Shown here: one piece after another, positions 33,552-41,954 of the stretch
Layout: the number at the start of each line of letters is the position of its first letter
Position numbering within the stretch: position 1 is the stretch's first letter
Assembly: GCF_040730185.1 (NCBI RefSeq)
Contig: NZ_CP160402.1
Location: 4,588,001-4,652,000, forward strand
Source: Streptomyces sp. Je 1-332
GTDB taxonomy: Bacteria; Actinomycetota; Actinomycetes; Streptomycetales; Streptomycetaceae
Direction of reading: 5' to 3'
Length of the DNA: 64,000 bases
Notes under the pieces: model-generated
The model's input: only the letters and a program-made list of their open reading frames with translations
The model's database searches: none
Told to the model about the DNA's origin: nothing
Position numbers and translations under genes: made by a program

Positions 33552-34829
33552 ATGAAACTGCCCACCACCCGCCGCGTGGCGGTCATCGGCGGCAGCCGCA
33601 TCCCCTTCGCGCGCTCCGACGGCCCGTACGCCACCGCGTCCAATCAGGAGATGCTGACCGCCGCGCTGGACGGGCTCGTGGAGCGGTACGGGCTTGAGGG
33701 CGATGGTGTGATCGGCGAGTTCGTTGCCGGCGCCGTCCTCAAGCACAGCCGGGACTTCAACCTCGCCCGCGAGACCGTCATCGGCTCGCGCCTCGCGCCC
33801 ACGACACCCGCGTACGACATCCAGCAGGCCTGCGGCACCGGGCTGCAAGCCGTCATCGCCGCCGCCAACAAGATCACGCTGGGGCAGACGGAGTCCGCCG
33901 TCGCGGGCGGAGCCGACACCGCGAGCGACGCCCCGCTCGGCGTCAACGACTCCCTGCGGAAGATCCTCCTGTCCGCCCGCCGCGCGAAGTCGGCAGGCGG
34001 GCGGGTCAAGGCGCTCGCCCGCGTGCGGCCCTCGCACCTCGTGCCCGACATCCCGCGCAACGCGGAGCCCCGCACCGGGCTTTCGATGGGCGAGCACGCC
34101 GCCGTGACCGCCCAGGCGTGGGGCATCACGCGCGAGGCGCAGGACGAACTCGCCGCCGCCAGCCACCAGCGGCTCGCCGCGGCGTACGACAGAGGGTTCC
34201 TGGACGGGCTCGTCGTGCCGTTCCGTGGGCTCGACCGGGACCAGAACCTGCGGCCCGGGTCGAGCGTCGAGAAGCTGGCGAAGCTGCGGCCCGTCTTCGG
34301 CGTGCGGGGGCAGAACCCCACGATGACCGCCGGGAACTCCACCCCGCTGACCGATGGCGCCGCCGTCGCCCTGCTGGCCAGTGAGGAGTGGGCCGCGGGG
34401 CATGGGCTCGAACCGCTCGCCTACCTCAGCGCGTACGAGAGCGCCGCCGTCGACTTCGTCGGCGGTGATGTCGCGGGTGGCGACGACGGGCTGTTGATGG
34501 CGCCCGCGTACGCCGTGCCGCGCATGCTGGAGCGGGCGGGGCTCGGGCTCGCGGACTTCGACTTCGTCGAGATCCACGAGGCGTTCGCCTCGCAGGTGCT
34601 CGCCACGTTGGCCGCCTGGGAGAAGCGGGGGCTCGGCGTCGTGGACCGGGAGCGGCTCAACGTCGCCGGCTCCTCGCTCGCCACGGGCCATCCGTTCGCC
34701 GCCACCGGTGCGCGGATCGTCGCCACCTTGGCGAAGCTCCTCGCCGAGCGGGGCGGGCCCGGGCGCGGACTGATCTCCATCTGCGCCGCGGGCGGACAGG
34801 GGGTGACGGCGATCCTGGAGCGGGCGTGA
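33552..34829 (+). CDS. Acetyl-CoA acetyltransferase (thiolase), FadA2-like
   Basis: The 425-residue thiolase has the acylated Cys in DIQQACGTGLQAV, His in VEIHEAF, His in ATGHPF, and the second Cys in SICAAGGQG, so the active site is complete. It can cleave or form 3-oxoacyl-CoA. Its divergence from fabG4 matches the order of mycobacterial htdX-fabG4-fadA2. It is probably co-transcribed with the acyl-CoA ligase 59 bases downstream. Confidence 0.93.
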   Translation: MKLPTTRRVAVIGGSRIPFARSDGPYATASNQEMLTAALDGLVERYGLEGDGVIGEFVAGAVLKHSRDFNLARETVIGSRLAPTTPAYDIQQACGTGLQAVIAAANKITLGQTESAVAGGADTASDAPLGVNDSLRKILLSARRAKSAGGRVKALARVRPSHLVPDIPRNAEPRTGLSMGEHAAVTAQAWGITREAQDELAAASHQRLAAAYDRGFLDGLVVPFRGLDRDQNLRPGSSVEKLAKLRPVFGVRGQNPTMTAGNSTPLTDGAAVALLASEEWAAGHGLEPLAYLSAYESAAVDFVGGDVAGGDDGLLMAPAYAVPRMLERAGLGLADFDFVEIHEAFASQVLATLAAWEKRGLGVVDRERLNVAGSSLATGHPFAATGARIVATLAKLLAERGGPGRGLISICAAGGQGVTAILERA

Positions 34830-34888
34830 GTCGCCTCTGCCGGCCGAAGTCCCTCCCCGTCCCCCTGACCCCCAAGGAGCCGCCACCC

Positions 34889-36805
34889 ATGCCCCCCAGC
34901 CCCGTCACCCCTCCCCCCGCCCTCGTAGAGCCCCGCCTCCGTCACCTCGACGGCGTCGTACGCGAAGTTTCCGTGCCGGCGTTCGCGGACGCCGTTCGCA
35001 GTGGGTCCCTTGCCGACATCCCCTTCGACAACGCCCGTGAGGCACCCGCCGAGGCCGTGCTCTCGCGGAAGGGTGGCGACGGGCGGTGGCGGGATGTGTC
35101 CGCCGTGGAGTTCGCCGGGGAAGTCCTCGCCGTGGCCAAGGGGTTGATCGCCGAGGGGCTCGCCCCGGGGGACCGGCTCGCCATCATGGCGCGTACGACG
35201 TACGAGTGGACGCTGCTCGACTTCGCGGGGTGGGCGGCCGGGCTCGTGACCGTGCCCGTGTATCCGACCTCCTCCGCCTATCAGACCCGGTGGATACTCC
35301 AGGACTCCGGAGCGGTCGCGCTCGCCGTCGAGACCTCGGCGCTCGCCGCCTCGCTCGGGCCCGAGCGGGACCGGATGCCCGACCTGAAGCACCTGTGGAC
35401 CTTCGAGAAGGGGGACCTGGGGCGGCTCGCCGAGCTGGGGCGCCAGGCGGGCGTCGCGGATGAGGAAGTGGCGCGCAGGCGAGCCGAGTTGGGGCCCGGC
35501 TCCGCGGCCACGCTCATCTACACCTCCGGCACCACCGGGCGGCCGAAAGGCTGCGTCCTGACCCACGGCAACTTCTTCGCCGAGGTCGACAACGCCATCG
35601 AACTCCTCCATCCCGTCTTCAAGTCCGTCAGCAAAGAGCCCGCGTCCACCTTGCTCTTCCTGCCGCTCTCCCATGTCTTCGGACGCATGGTCGCCGTCGG
35701 CTGTCTGCGCGCGCGGGTGCGGCTCGGGCACGCGCCCAGCATCCAGACCGAGGATCTGCTGGGGGACCTGGGCGGGTTCAAGCCCACCTTCCTGCTCGCC
35801 ATCCCGTACGTCCTGGAGAAGGTCTTCAACACTGGGCGTGCCACCGCCGAGAAGATGGGGCGTGCCTCCTCCTTCGACCGCGCGGCCCGCATCGCCGTCC
35901 GGTACGGCGAGGCGGTCGAGGCGGAGCAGCACGGCACGGGTCCCGGGCCCGCCTTCGGGCTGCGCCTGGCCCGCGCGCTGTACGACCCGCTCGTCTACCG
36001 GAGGATCCGCGCGGCCCTCGGCGGCAAAGTGCGCTACGCGATCTGCGGCGGCTCACCGCTGGGGCGCCGCCTCGCCGCGTTCTACGCGGGCGCCGGCATT
36101 GAGATCTTCGAGGGGTACGGGCTGACCGAGACCACCGCGGCGGCGACCGTCACCCCGCCCCTGAAGCCGAAGCTCGGCACGGTGGGCTGGCCGCTGCCGG
36201 GCACGCGTGTGCGGATCGCGGACGACGGCGAGGTGCTGCTCGCCGGCGGGCAGGTCTTCGGCGGCTACTGGGACGGGCAGGCCGGGCGCGCGGTCCCGGT
36301 GCGGGGGGAGTGGTTCGCGACCGGGGACATCGGCGCCCTCGACGCCGACGGCTATCTGTCCATCACCGGCCGCAAGAAGGACATCCTCATCACCACCGGC
36401 GGCAAGAACGTGGCGCCCGCCCCGCTGGAGGACTGGCTGCGCGCCCACCCGCTGGTCGGCCAGTGCATGGTCGTCGGCGACGACCGGCCCTACATCACCG
36501 CCCTGCTCACCCTGGAGGCGGACGGCATCGCGCACTGGTGCCGCATGAAGAAGAAGGAGCTCCCGCAGCACACGGGCCTGGCCGCTCTGGTGGACGACCC
36601 CGATCTGCGCGAGACCCTGCAGCGCGCCGTCGACGAGGCCAACAAGCTCGTGTCCCGCGCCGAGTCCATCCGGCGGTTCGCCGTCCTGCCCGTGGACTTC
36701 ACGGAGGAGAGCGGCCATCTGACCCCCTCCCTGAAGCTGAAGCGGGACGCCATCGAGCGCGACTTCGCGGCGGAGATCGAGGGGCTCTACGGACACACCC
36801 GGTAG
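34889..36805 (+). CDS. Long-chain acyl-CoA synthetase (AMP-forming)
   Basis: The protein of 638 residues is an ANL-superfamily ligase: P-loop YTSGTTGRPKGC, then GYGLTETTAAATV, TGDIGALDADGYLSITGRKKDI and the C-terminal Lys region TPSLKLKRDAI. It activates fatty acids to acyl-CoA via acyl-AMP. AAGGAG lies 9 bases upstream of the ATG at 34889; an alternative GTG at 34826 overlaps the thiolase stop but would add a proline-rich stretch unlike the family. It supplies substrate for the neighbouring thiolase/reductase/hydratase set. Confidence 0.92.
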   Translation: MPPSPVTPPPALVEPRLRHLDGVVREVSVPAFADAVRSGSLADIPFDNAREAPAEAVLSRKGGDGRWRDVSAVEFAGEVLAVAKGLIAEGLAPGDRLAIMARTTYEWTLLDFAGWAAGLVTVPVYPTSSAYQTRWILQDSGAVALAVETSALAASLGPERDRMPDLKHLWTFEKGDLGRLAELGRQAGVADEEVARRRAELGPGSAATLIYTSGTTGRPKGCVLTHGNFFAEVDNAIELLHPVFKSVSKEPASTLLFLPLSHVFGRMVAVGCLRARVRLGHAPSIQTEDLLGDLGGFKPTFLLAIPYVLEKVFNTGRATAEKMGRASSFDRAARIAVRYGEAVEAEQHGTGPGPAFGLRLARALYDPLVYRRIRAALGGKVRYAICGGSPLGRRLAAFYAGAGIEIFEGYGLTETTAAATVTPPLKPKLGTVGWPLPGTRVRIADDGEVLLAGGQVFGGYWDGQAGRAVPVRGEWFATGDIGALDADGYLSITGRKKDILITTGGKNVAPAPLEDWLRAHPLVGQCMVVGDDRPYITALLTLEADGIAHWCRMKKKELPQHTGLAALVDDPDLRETLQRAVDEANKLVSRAESIRRFAVLPVDFTEESGHLTPSLKLKRDAIERDFAAEIEGLYGHTR

Positions 36806-36905
36806 CGGACACGCACGGTAGTCATCGTCACTCGCTGTCACCTGAACGGGCGGGGCCGCCGACCCGCGCTTAGGGTGAGCGAGGGGCAGACCCAGGGAGG
36901 TTGCC

Positions 36906-38483
36906 GTGCGTGGAGCCGTAGCACTCGCCGGCGTGACAGCGCTGGCCGTCATGGGGACAGGGGCCTGGTCGGCGGAGGCCAAGCCGTCGCCCGACCTCTC
37001 CCGGTTCTACGCGCAGAAGATCAAATGGGGACCCTGCGAGGACGACGGGGCGGGCCTGATGACCGAGCCCGGCGCCACCGCCGCCCCCAAGGACAAGAGC
37101 ATCCAGTGCGGCAAGATCACCGTCCCCCTCGACTACGCGAAACCAGGACGCGGCACGCTCAAGCTGGCCATGGTCCGCATGAAGTCCAGCGGCGAACCCC
37201 GAGGGTCCCTCCTGCTGAACTTCGGGGGTCCCGGCGGCGCGGGCGTGTCCGGGCTGCTCAGCTCGCAGAAGGAGTTCGAGTATCTCGGCAAGGGATACGA
37301 CGTGGTCTCCTTCGACCCCCGCGGCGTGGGCGAGAGCTCACCCGTCAGCTGCGGGGACGCCGGTGCCGAGGAGCCGGAGATGAAGGAGGACTCCGACGAC
37401 CCCGGCGCCGTACTCGACGAGATGCGCAAGATCGCCGAGGAGTGCAAGAAGAACTCGGGCCCCGTCCTCCCCTACATAGGCACCGTCAACGTCTCGCGCG
37501 ACCTGGACGTCATGCGCCAGGTGCTCGGCGACAAGAAGCTCAACTACCTCGGATTCTCGTACGGGACACGGCTCGGTGCCGTGTACACCGCCCAGTTCCC
37601 GAAGAACGTCGGACGGATGGTCCTCGACGGCGTGGACACGCTGACCGAGGATGTCGCGCAGCAGGCCCTCGTGAGCGCGGAGGGACGGCAGACCGCCCTC
37701 GACAACTTCATCAACTGGTGCACGGACAACGCGGGTTGCGTGCTCGGCACCGACTCGCGCGCGGCACGCGACAACATGTCGGAGCTGATCAAGGGCCTCG
37801 ACACGTATCCGCTCCAGTCGTCGGACGGCGCGGAGTTCACCGGCCAGGACGTCGTCGACGTACTCGGTCAGGCGCTCTACAGCAGGCAGTCGTGGCCCGC
37901 GCTCTCGCAGGCACTCGGCGCGCTGCTGGCCGACGGGGACCCCAGGGCCCTGCTGCGGATGAGCGGGTCCTTGGCGCACCAGCATCCCGGCAGCGGGCTC
38001 GCGGGCGTGCGCGGACGGGCGCCCGAGGACGTTCCCGCCGACAACATGGCCGCCGCGCTCATGGCCGTGAACTGCGCGGACGACCCGGACCGGCCCGACG
38101 CCGACCACCTGGAGAAGGAGGTCGGCAAGCTCCAGGAGGAGTTCGAGTCGACGTCCGCGATCTTCGGGCAGTCGATGCTGACGCCGGTGCTCTTCTGCTA
38201 CGGCCGACCCCCGGGCACCGACTACATCCGCGATGACGTACGCGACGTGCAGAGCCCCGACTTCCTCCTCGTCGGCACCCGGGGCGACCCGGCCACGCCG
38301 TACCGCTGGACCGAGGAGACCGCGGAGCGGCTCGGCTCGGCGGCGGTCGTCCTGGACAACAAGGGCGACGGGCACACCGGTTACGCCGGGTCGAAGTGCG
38401 TGCGGGACAAGGTGGACGGATTCCTGCTGTACGGGGAGATGCCGAGGACCGGCAGTTCCTGCGGGGCGGACGAGGAGGACTAG
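36906..38483 (+). CDS. Secreted alpha/beta hydrolase, tripeptidyl aminopeptidase-like
   Basis: The 525-residue protein has a short signal peptide (cleavage probable after WSAEA) and the Tap/SlpD-type hydrolase fold. The nucleophile is Ser218 in GFSYGTRLG, Asp461 is in GTRGDPATPY and His490 in DGHTGY, so the catalytic triad is complete. NFGGPGGAGVSG forms the oxyanion region. Members release tripeptides from the N-termini of secreted proteins. A GGGAGG 5 bases upstream supports the GTG start. Confidence 0.92.
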   Translation: MRGAVALAGVTALAVMGTGAWSAEAKPSPDLSRFYAQKIKWGPCEDDGAGLMTEPGATAAPKDKSIQCGKITVPLDYAKPGRGTLKLAMVRMKSSGEPRGSLLLNFGGPGGAGVSGLLSSQKEFEYLGKGYDVVSFDPRGVGESSPVSCGDAGAEEPEMKEDSDDPGAVLDEMRKIAEECKKNSGPVLPYIGTVNVSRDLDVMRQVLGDKKLNYLGFSYGTRLGAVYTAQFPKNVGRMVLDGVDTLTEDVAQQALVSAEGRQTALDNFINWCTDNAGCVLGTDSRAARDNMSELIKGLDTYPLQSSDGAEFTGQDVVDVLGQALYSRQSWPALSQALGALLADGDPRALLRMSGSLAHQHPGSGLAGVRGRAPEDVPADNMAAALMAVNCADDPDRPDADHLEKEVGKLQEEFESTSAIFGQSMLTPVLFCYGRPPGTDYIRDDVRDVQSPDFLLVGTRGDPATPYRWTEETAERLGSAAVVLDNKGDGHTGYAGSKCVRDKVDGFLLYGEMPRTGSSCGADEED

Positions 38484-38535
38484 CGCCGCGAAATCGCGTG
38501 CGGGCCGGGCCCGGCCGCGACTACCGTCCCCCTCC

Positions 38536-39234
38536 ATGCGCCGACAAGCCGAACAAGACGCCGCCAGCCCCGGCCCCAGCCCCAGCCTTAGCCCCAGCCC
38601 CGCGACCCCCGGCCCCGTGACTCCTGACGACCTGGACCGGGTCGTCCAGCTCGCCCTCGCGGCCCTCCGCGACGCGCCCCCGGCCGCCTGGGGCGGCAAG
38701 GCGGGGACGCTGGAGTGGGACTGCTGGGAGACCGTGGAGCACCTCGCCGACGATCTCTTCGCCTACGCCGCCCAACTCGGCCCGCGGCAGCCTCCCTTGA
38801 CGGACGAGGTGCCCTTCGTCTGGGAGCCGCGCAGGCCCGGAGGCCCCGCCAACGCCATCCACGCGGACCGGGCGGCGGGCCCCGCCGGGCTGCTCCAGGT
38901 CCTTGAGGCGAGCGGGGCCCTGTTGATCGCCATGGTCCGCACCGCACCACCGGAGACCCGCTCCTACCACGGCTACGGGGTCTCCGACCCGGAGGGCTTC
39001 GCCGCGATGGGGGCCGTGGAAACCCTCGTCCACACGTACGACCTCGCTGCGGGCCTGGGCCTCGACTGGGCCCCGCCCGCCGACGTGTGCGCCCGCGTCC
39101 TCCACCGCCTGTTCCCCGACGCCCCCGCCGACGAAGAACCCTGGCCCACACTGCTGTGGGCGACGGGACGGGGAGAGCTGCCGGGGCGGGAGCGGCGCAC
39201 GTCGTGGCGCTGGTACGGGGAGCCGCGGGGGTAG
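38536..39234 (+). CDS. Mycothiol-dependent isomerase-fold protein
   Basis: The 232-residue protein has a Pro/Ser-rich first 30 residues and then the MDMPI-like helical bundle with WDCWETVEHLADDLFAYA and AVETLVHTYDLAAGLGLDW, each contributing a His as potential metal ligand. It resembles the gene product at 5030 in fold only. Its reaction is unknown. TACCGT ends 8 bases before the ATG, so it is likely leaderless. It starts 52 bases after the hydrolase gene. Confidence 0.8.
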   Translation: MRRQAEQDAASPGPSPSLSPSPATPGPVTPDDLDRVVQLALAALRDAPPAAWGGKAGTLEWDCWETVEHLADDLFAYAAQLGPRQPPLTDEVPFVWEPRRPGGPANAIHADRAAGPAGLLQVLEASGALLIAMVRTAPPETRSYHGYGVSDPEGFAAMGAVETLVHTYDLAAGLGLDWAPPADVCARVLHRLFPDAPADEEPWPTLLWATGRGELPGRERRTSWRWYGEPRG

Positions 39235-39238
39235 GGGC

Positions 39239-39490
39239 CTAATCCGTGGCGTTGGCGGTCTGCGCGAGGAAGGCGGACCAAGCGGCGGGCTTCACCGCGA
39301 AGTTGGGGCCTTCGGGGTTCTTGGAGTCGCGGACGTGGATGGCGTGCGGGCAGGGGGCCACCTCTACGCATTCGCCGCCTTCGCCACCGCTGTGGCTGGA
39401 CTTGCGCCAGGCGTAAGCGACTTCGAGGCATTCGCCGCCGCCTCCGCTGCTGTGGCTGGACTTGAACCAGGTGAGTTCCTCGGTGCTCAT
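39239..39490 (-). CDS. DUF397 protein with internal duplication
   Basis: The 83-residue protein contains two copies of the DUF397 motif: WFKSSHSSGGGGECLEVA and WRKSSHSGGEGGECVEVA, then VRDSKNPEG and a C-terminal W-x2-FL. A usual DUF397 protein has one motif. Its start codon overlaps the stop of the upstream XRE regulator gene (ATGA). Such pairs recur across Streptomyces as in the WhiJ system, where the small protein is thought to counteract the DNA-binding partner. Confidence 0.92.
   Translation of the reverse strand: MSTEELTWFKSSHSSGGGGECLEVAYAWRKSSHSGGEGGECVEVAPCPHAIHVRDSKNPEGPNFAVKPAAWSAFLAQTANATD
39361..39470 (-). repeat. 60-bp-period duplication inside the DUF397 gene
   Basis: Bases 39361-39410 and 39421-39470 match at about 40 of 50 positions, including an identical TGTGGCTGGA. 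The period of 60 bases equals 20 codons and accounts for the doubled protein motif. Confidence 0.8.
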
Positions 39491-40356
39491 AGTTCTCCCA
39501 GCATCTTCTCGATTAGGGCCAGCGAATCACGGGGCGTGAGAGCCTCCGATTGCAGGATCCCATAGCGGACGGCGAGCACACGCACTTCTTCCAGAACGGT
39601 GATCAAGCGCGGGTAGGTGTGGATCTCCATGTACGCGACTTGCTGCTGCTTCTTGGGCGTAAGGAGCGTGAAGGGGCCGTCCAGGCTTGGTTGTTCCTGA
39701 CGGTCCAGCGGCATCACCTGTAGTTGTACCGTCCGCATCCCCCCGATACGCAGCAGCTTTCGCAACTGCTCCTCGTGCACGGCTTTCCCGCCGATCGGCC
39801 GCAACAGCACGCTCTCGTCCAGGATGAAGCTGAACGTCGGCGAGGGCCAGGGCTCGAAGATGTGCTGACGAGCAAGGCGGTCCGCCACCCGCTTCTCGAT
39901 GGTTTCCTCGCTCAGCAGTGGCTTCCACTGGGTGAACATGGAGTGTGCGTACGCTTCGGTCTGGAGCAAGCCTGGCACGGACTGGTTGGTGTACACGTAC
40001 AGCTGGACGGCCTGCGCCTCCAAGCTGGCGTAACCCCGGTACCACTCCGGATGCCGCGTACGAGACTTCTTCTGCGCCTCCCGTACGTCATCGATCGCCG
40101 CGATCAGCACCCCGTCGGCCCCCAGCAACGGGTCCGCCAGGTCGAGGAACTCCGGCTGCGGAGTGCGGACTCCGCGCTCCATCGCGGAGATCAGGTCCTC
40201 GCCGCAATGCGTACGCGCGGCGAGTTCCTTCTGGCTCAGGCCTGCCCGGATGCGCAGCACCTTGATCTGTTTGCCGACGGCCCGGAAGAGATGGGCCGTG
40301 CCGTCCTCCTCGGCGGGCCGCTCCGGGCGCCGCTCTTCAGGTTCCGTGTTCGCCAT
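39487..40356 (-). CDS. XRE-family regulator with DUF5753 (WhiJ-like)
   Basis: The 289-residue protein has an XRE HTH at about 30-85 (LRIRAGLSQKELAARTHCGEDLISAMERGVR) followed by the large actinobacterial DUF5753 domain starting around HPEWYRGYASLEAQA. It forms a translationally coupled pair with the DUF397 gene downstream and is divergent from an RsbW-like ATPase gene. This is the WhiJ/AbaA-type trio linked in Streptomyces to development and antibiotic control. The start at 40356 precedes EPEERRPERP; upstream extension is not family-like. Confidence 0.92.
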   Translation of the reverse strand: MANTEPEERRPERPAEEDGTAHLFRAVGKQIKVLRIRAGLSQKELAARTHCGEDLISAMERGVRTPQPEFLDLADPLLGADGVLIAAIDDVREAQKKSRTRHPEWYRGYASLEAQAVQLYVYTNQSVPGLLQTEAYAHSMFTQWKPLLSEETIEKRVADRLARQHIFEPWPSPTFSFILDESVLLRPIGGKAVHEEQLRKLLRIGGMRTVQLQVMPLDRQEQPSLDGPFTLLTPKKQQQVAYMEIHTYPRLITVLEEVRVLAVRYGILQSEALTPRDSLALIEKMLGEL

Positions 40357-40492
40357 GCCCCGTACCGCCTTCGCGTGCGTCCCAATGGTCACGGCCGACG
40401 ACCCGACAGACAGCACAGGGCAGCCGTACAGCTACGCTCCGTCGCGGCGTCGTACCTGGTCAGCGTAGAACGAACCGACCACGCTCAGTGAC

Positions 40493-40978
40493 ATGGAATC
40501 CCAAATCTCCACCCCCCAAATGCAGTTCGCGCAGCGGCTGAGCGCCACCCGCAGAGGTGCCCGCCTCGCCCGCCGCCTCGCCGCCCACCAGCTGGAAGCC
40601 TGGGGCATTCCGCACGGCAGTGAACTCTCCGACGCGGCAGCGCACATCACCGCCGAGCTGGCGGCCAACGCCGTCACGCACGGCCACGTACCCGGAAGGG
40701 ACTTCGAGCTCCGGCTCTTCTACGCGGAGTCGGAACGCACGCTGCGTATCGAAGTGTCGGACGCTCGCGGCGACCGCATCCCGCAGCTGCGCCCGCCGGA
40801 CCCCGAGGCGGAGACGGGCCGGGGGCTGCGGTTGGTCGAGGCGACGGGCGCGTCGTGGGGCGTCGCGGAGCGGCGGGTCGGCAAGACGGTCTGGGCCGAG
40901 CTGCGGATGCTCGGCCGCTGGGGCACCCGACCGGACCGGGCACAGGAAGTCGGGTCAGGCAGGGTGGGACCTGCCTAG
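40493..40978 (+). CDS. RsbW-like HATPase_c protein
   Basis: The 161-residue protein has the GHKL ATP-binding motifs: N-box HITAELAANAVTHG, G1 DARGD, and G2 ETGRGLRLV. That places it with RsbW/SpoIIAB-type anti-sigma kinases and the small ATPases that accompany WhiJ-like regulators. Sequence alone cannot say whether it phosphorylates an anti-anti-sigma factor. It is divergent from the XRE gene with 136 bases between. Confidence 0.9.
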   Translation: MESQISTPQMQFAQRLSATRRGARLARRLAAHQLEAWGIPHGSELSDAAAHITAELAANAVTHGHVPGRDFELRLFYAESERTLRIEVSDARGDRIPQLRPPDPEAETGRGLRLVEATGASWGVAERRVGKTVWAELRMLGRWGTRPDRAQEVGSGRVGPA

Positions 40979-40987
40979 CGTGAACGT

Positions 40988-41884
40988 GTGAAAGGGAAGG
41001 AGTCCGGCGTGCTTGAGCGGCTCAACCAGGCCATGGAGCAGATCGAGGCCCGCCTCGATCAGCGGATCGAGGTGGCGGAGCTGGCGCGGGCGGCGGTGAC
41101 GTCGGAGTACCACTTCCGGCGGATGTTCTCCGCGCTGGCGGGGATGCCGCTGTCGGAGTACATCCGGCGCAGGCGGCTGACCGTGGCGGGCGCCGAGGTG
41201 CTTGCCGGGGAGCGGTCGCTCCTGGACGTGGCCGTGCGGTACGGCTACTCGTCGGGCGAGGCGTTCGCGCGGGCGTTCCGTCAGATGCACGGGGTGGGGC
41301 CCGGCGAGGCGCGGCGGGACGGCGCGACGCTGCGGTCCCAGCCCCGGATGTCCTTCCGCCTCGTCGTGGAAGGGAGCAGCAGTATGCGGTACCGGGTCGT
41401 GGACAGGGACGAGTTCCGGGTGGTCGGCAGGAAGGCGCGCGTTCCGCTCGTGCACGAGGGTGTGAACCCTGCCATCGCCGAGTTCATCCGGGGGCTCGGG
41501 CGGGAGACGCTGCGGCGCATCGAGGGCCTGTCGGAGCAGGACGGGGAGGGGCCGGAAGGGATCGTCTCGGTGAGCGACGACCTGGACGCGAGCCGCGCCG
41601 AGGGGACCGAACTCGACTACTGGCACGGCGTGGTGACGAGTGCGGCCGTGCCCGACGACATGGAGGTCCTTGCCGTCCCCGCCGGGGCGTGGGCCGTCTT
41701 CGAGAGCGCGGGGCCGTTCCCGCAGACGCTCCAGTACCTCTGGCGGGACGTGTTCACGCAGTGGTTCCCGTCGAATCCGTACCGGAGCAGACCGGGGCCC
41801 GAGATCCTGCGGACCCGCCTTTCGGACGACGGGACGCGGGCGGACGCGGAGCTGTGGATTCCGGTGGAGCGGACGGCGGCCTGA
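40988..41884 (+). CDS. AraC-family regulator with GyrI-like effector domain
   Basis: The 298-residue protein has an N-terminal AraC HTH pair (RIEVAELARAAVTSEYHFRRMF, then SLLDVAVRYGYSSGEAFARAF) and a C-terminal GyrI-like/BacT small-molecule-binding domain (from about 130), the arrangement of MarA/Rob-like multidrug sensors. TAGCGT ends 6 bases before the GTG, indicating a leaderless start. It lies 9 bases after the ATPase gene, but this promoter would serve it independently. Its target is unknown. Confidence 0.9.
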   Translation: MKGKESGVLERLNQAMEQIEARLDQRIEVAELARAAVTSEYHFRRMFSALAGMPLSEYIRRRRLTVAGAEVLAGERSLLDVAVRYGYSSGEAFARAFRQMHGVGPGEARRDGATLRSQPRMSFRLVVEGSSSMRYRVVDRDEFRVVGRKARVPLVHEGVNPAIAEFIRGLGRETLRRIEGLSEQDGEGPEGIVSVSDDLDASRAEGTELDYWHGVVTSAAVPDDMEVLAVPAGAWAVFESAGPFPQTLQYLWRDVFTQWFPSNPYRSRPGPEILRTRLSDDGTRADAELWIPVERTAA

Positions 41885-41906
41885 GCGGGTGGCGGCCTGA
41901 GCGGAG

Positions 41907-41940
41907 GGTGGTGTGGCGGGCGGCTGCCCGCCACACCACC
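41907..41940. terminator. Bidirectional terminator
   Basis: A perfect 15-bp stem (41907-41921 with 41926-41940) with loop GGCT lies between the convergent AraC and lipase genes. Confidence 0.88.
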
Positions 41941-41954
41941 GCTCACCACCTCGA

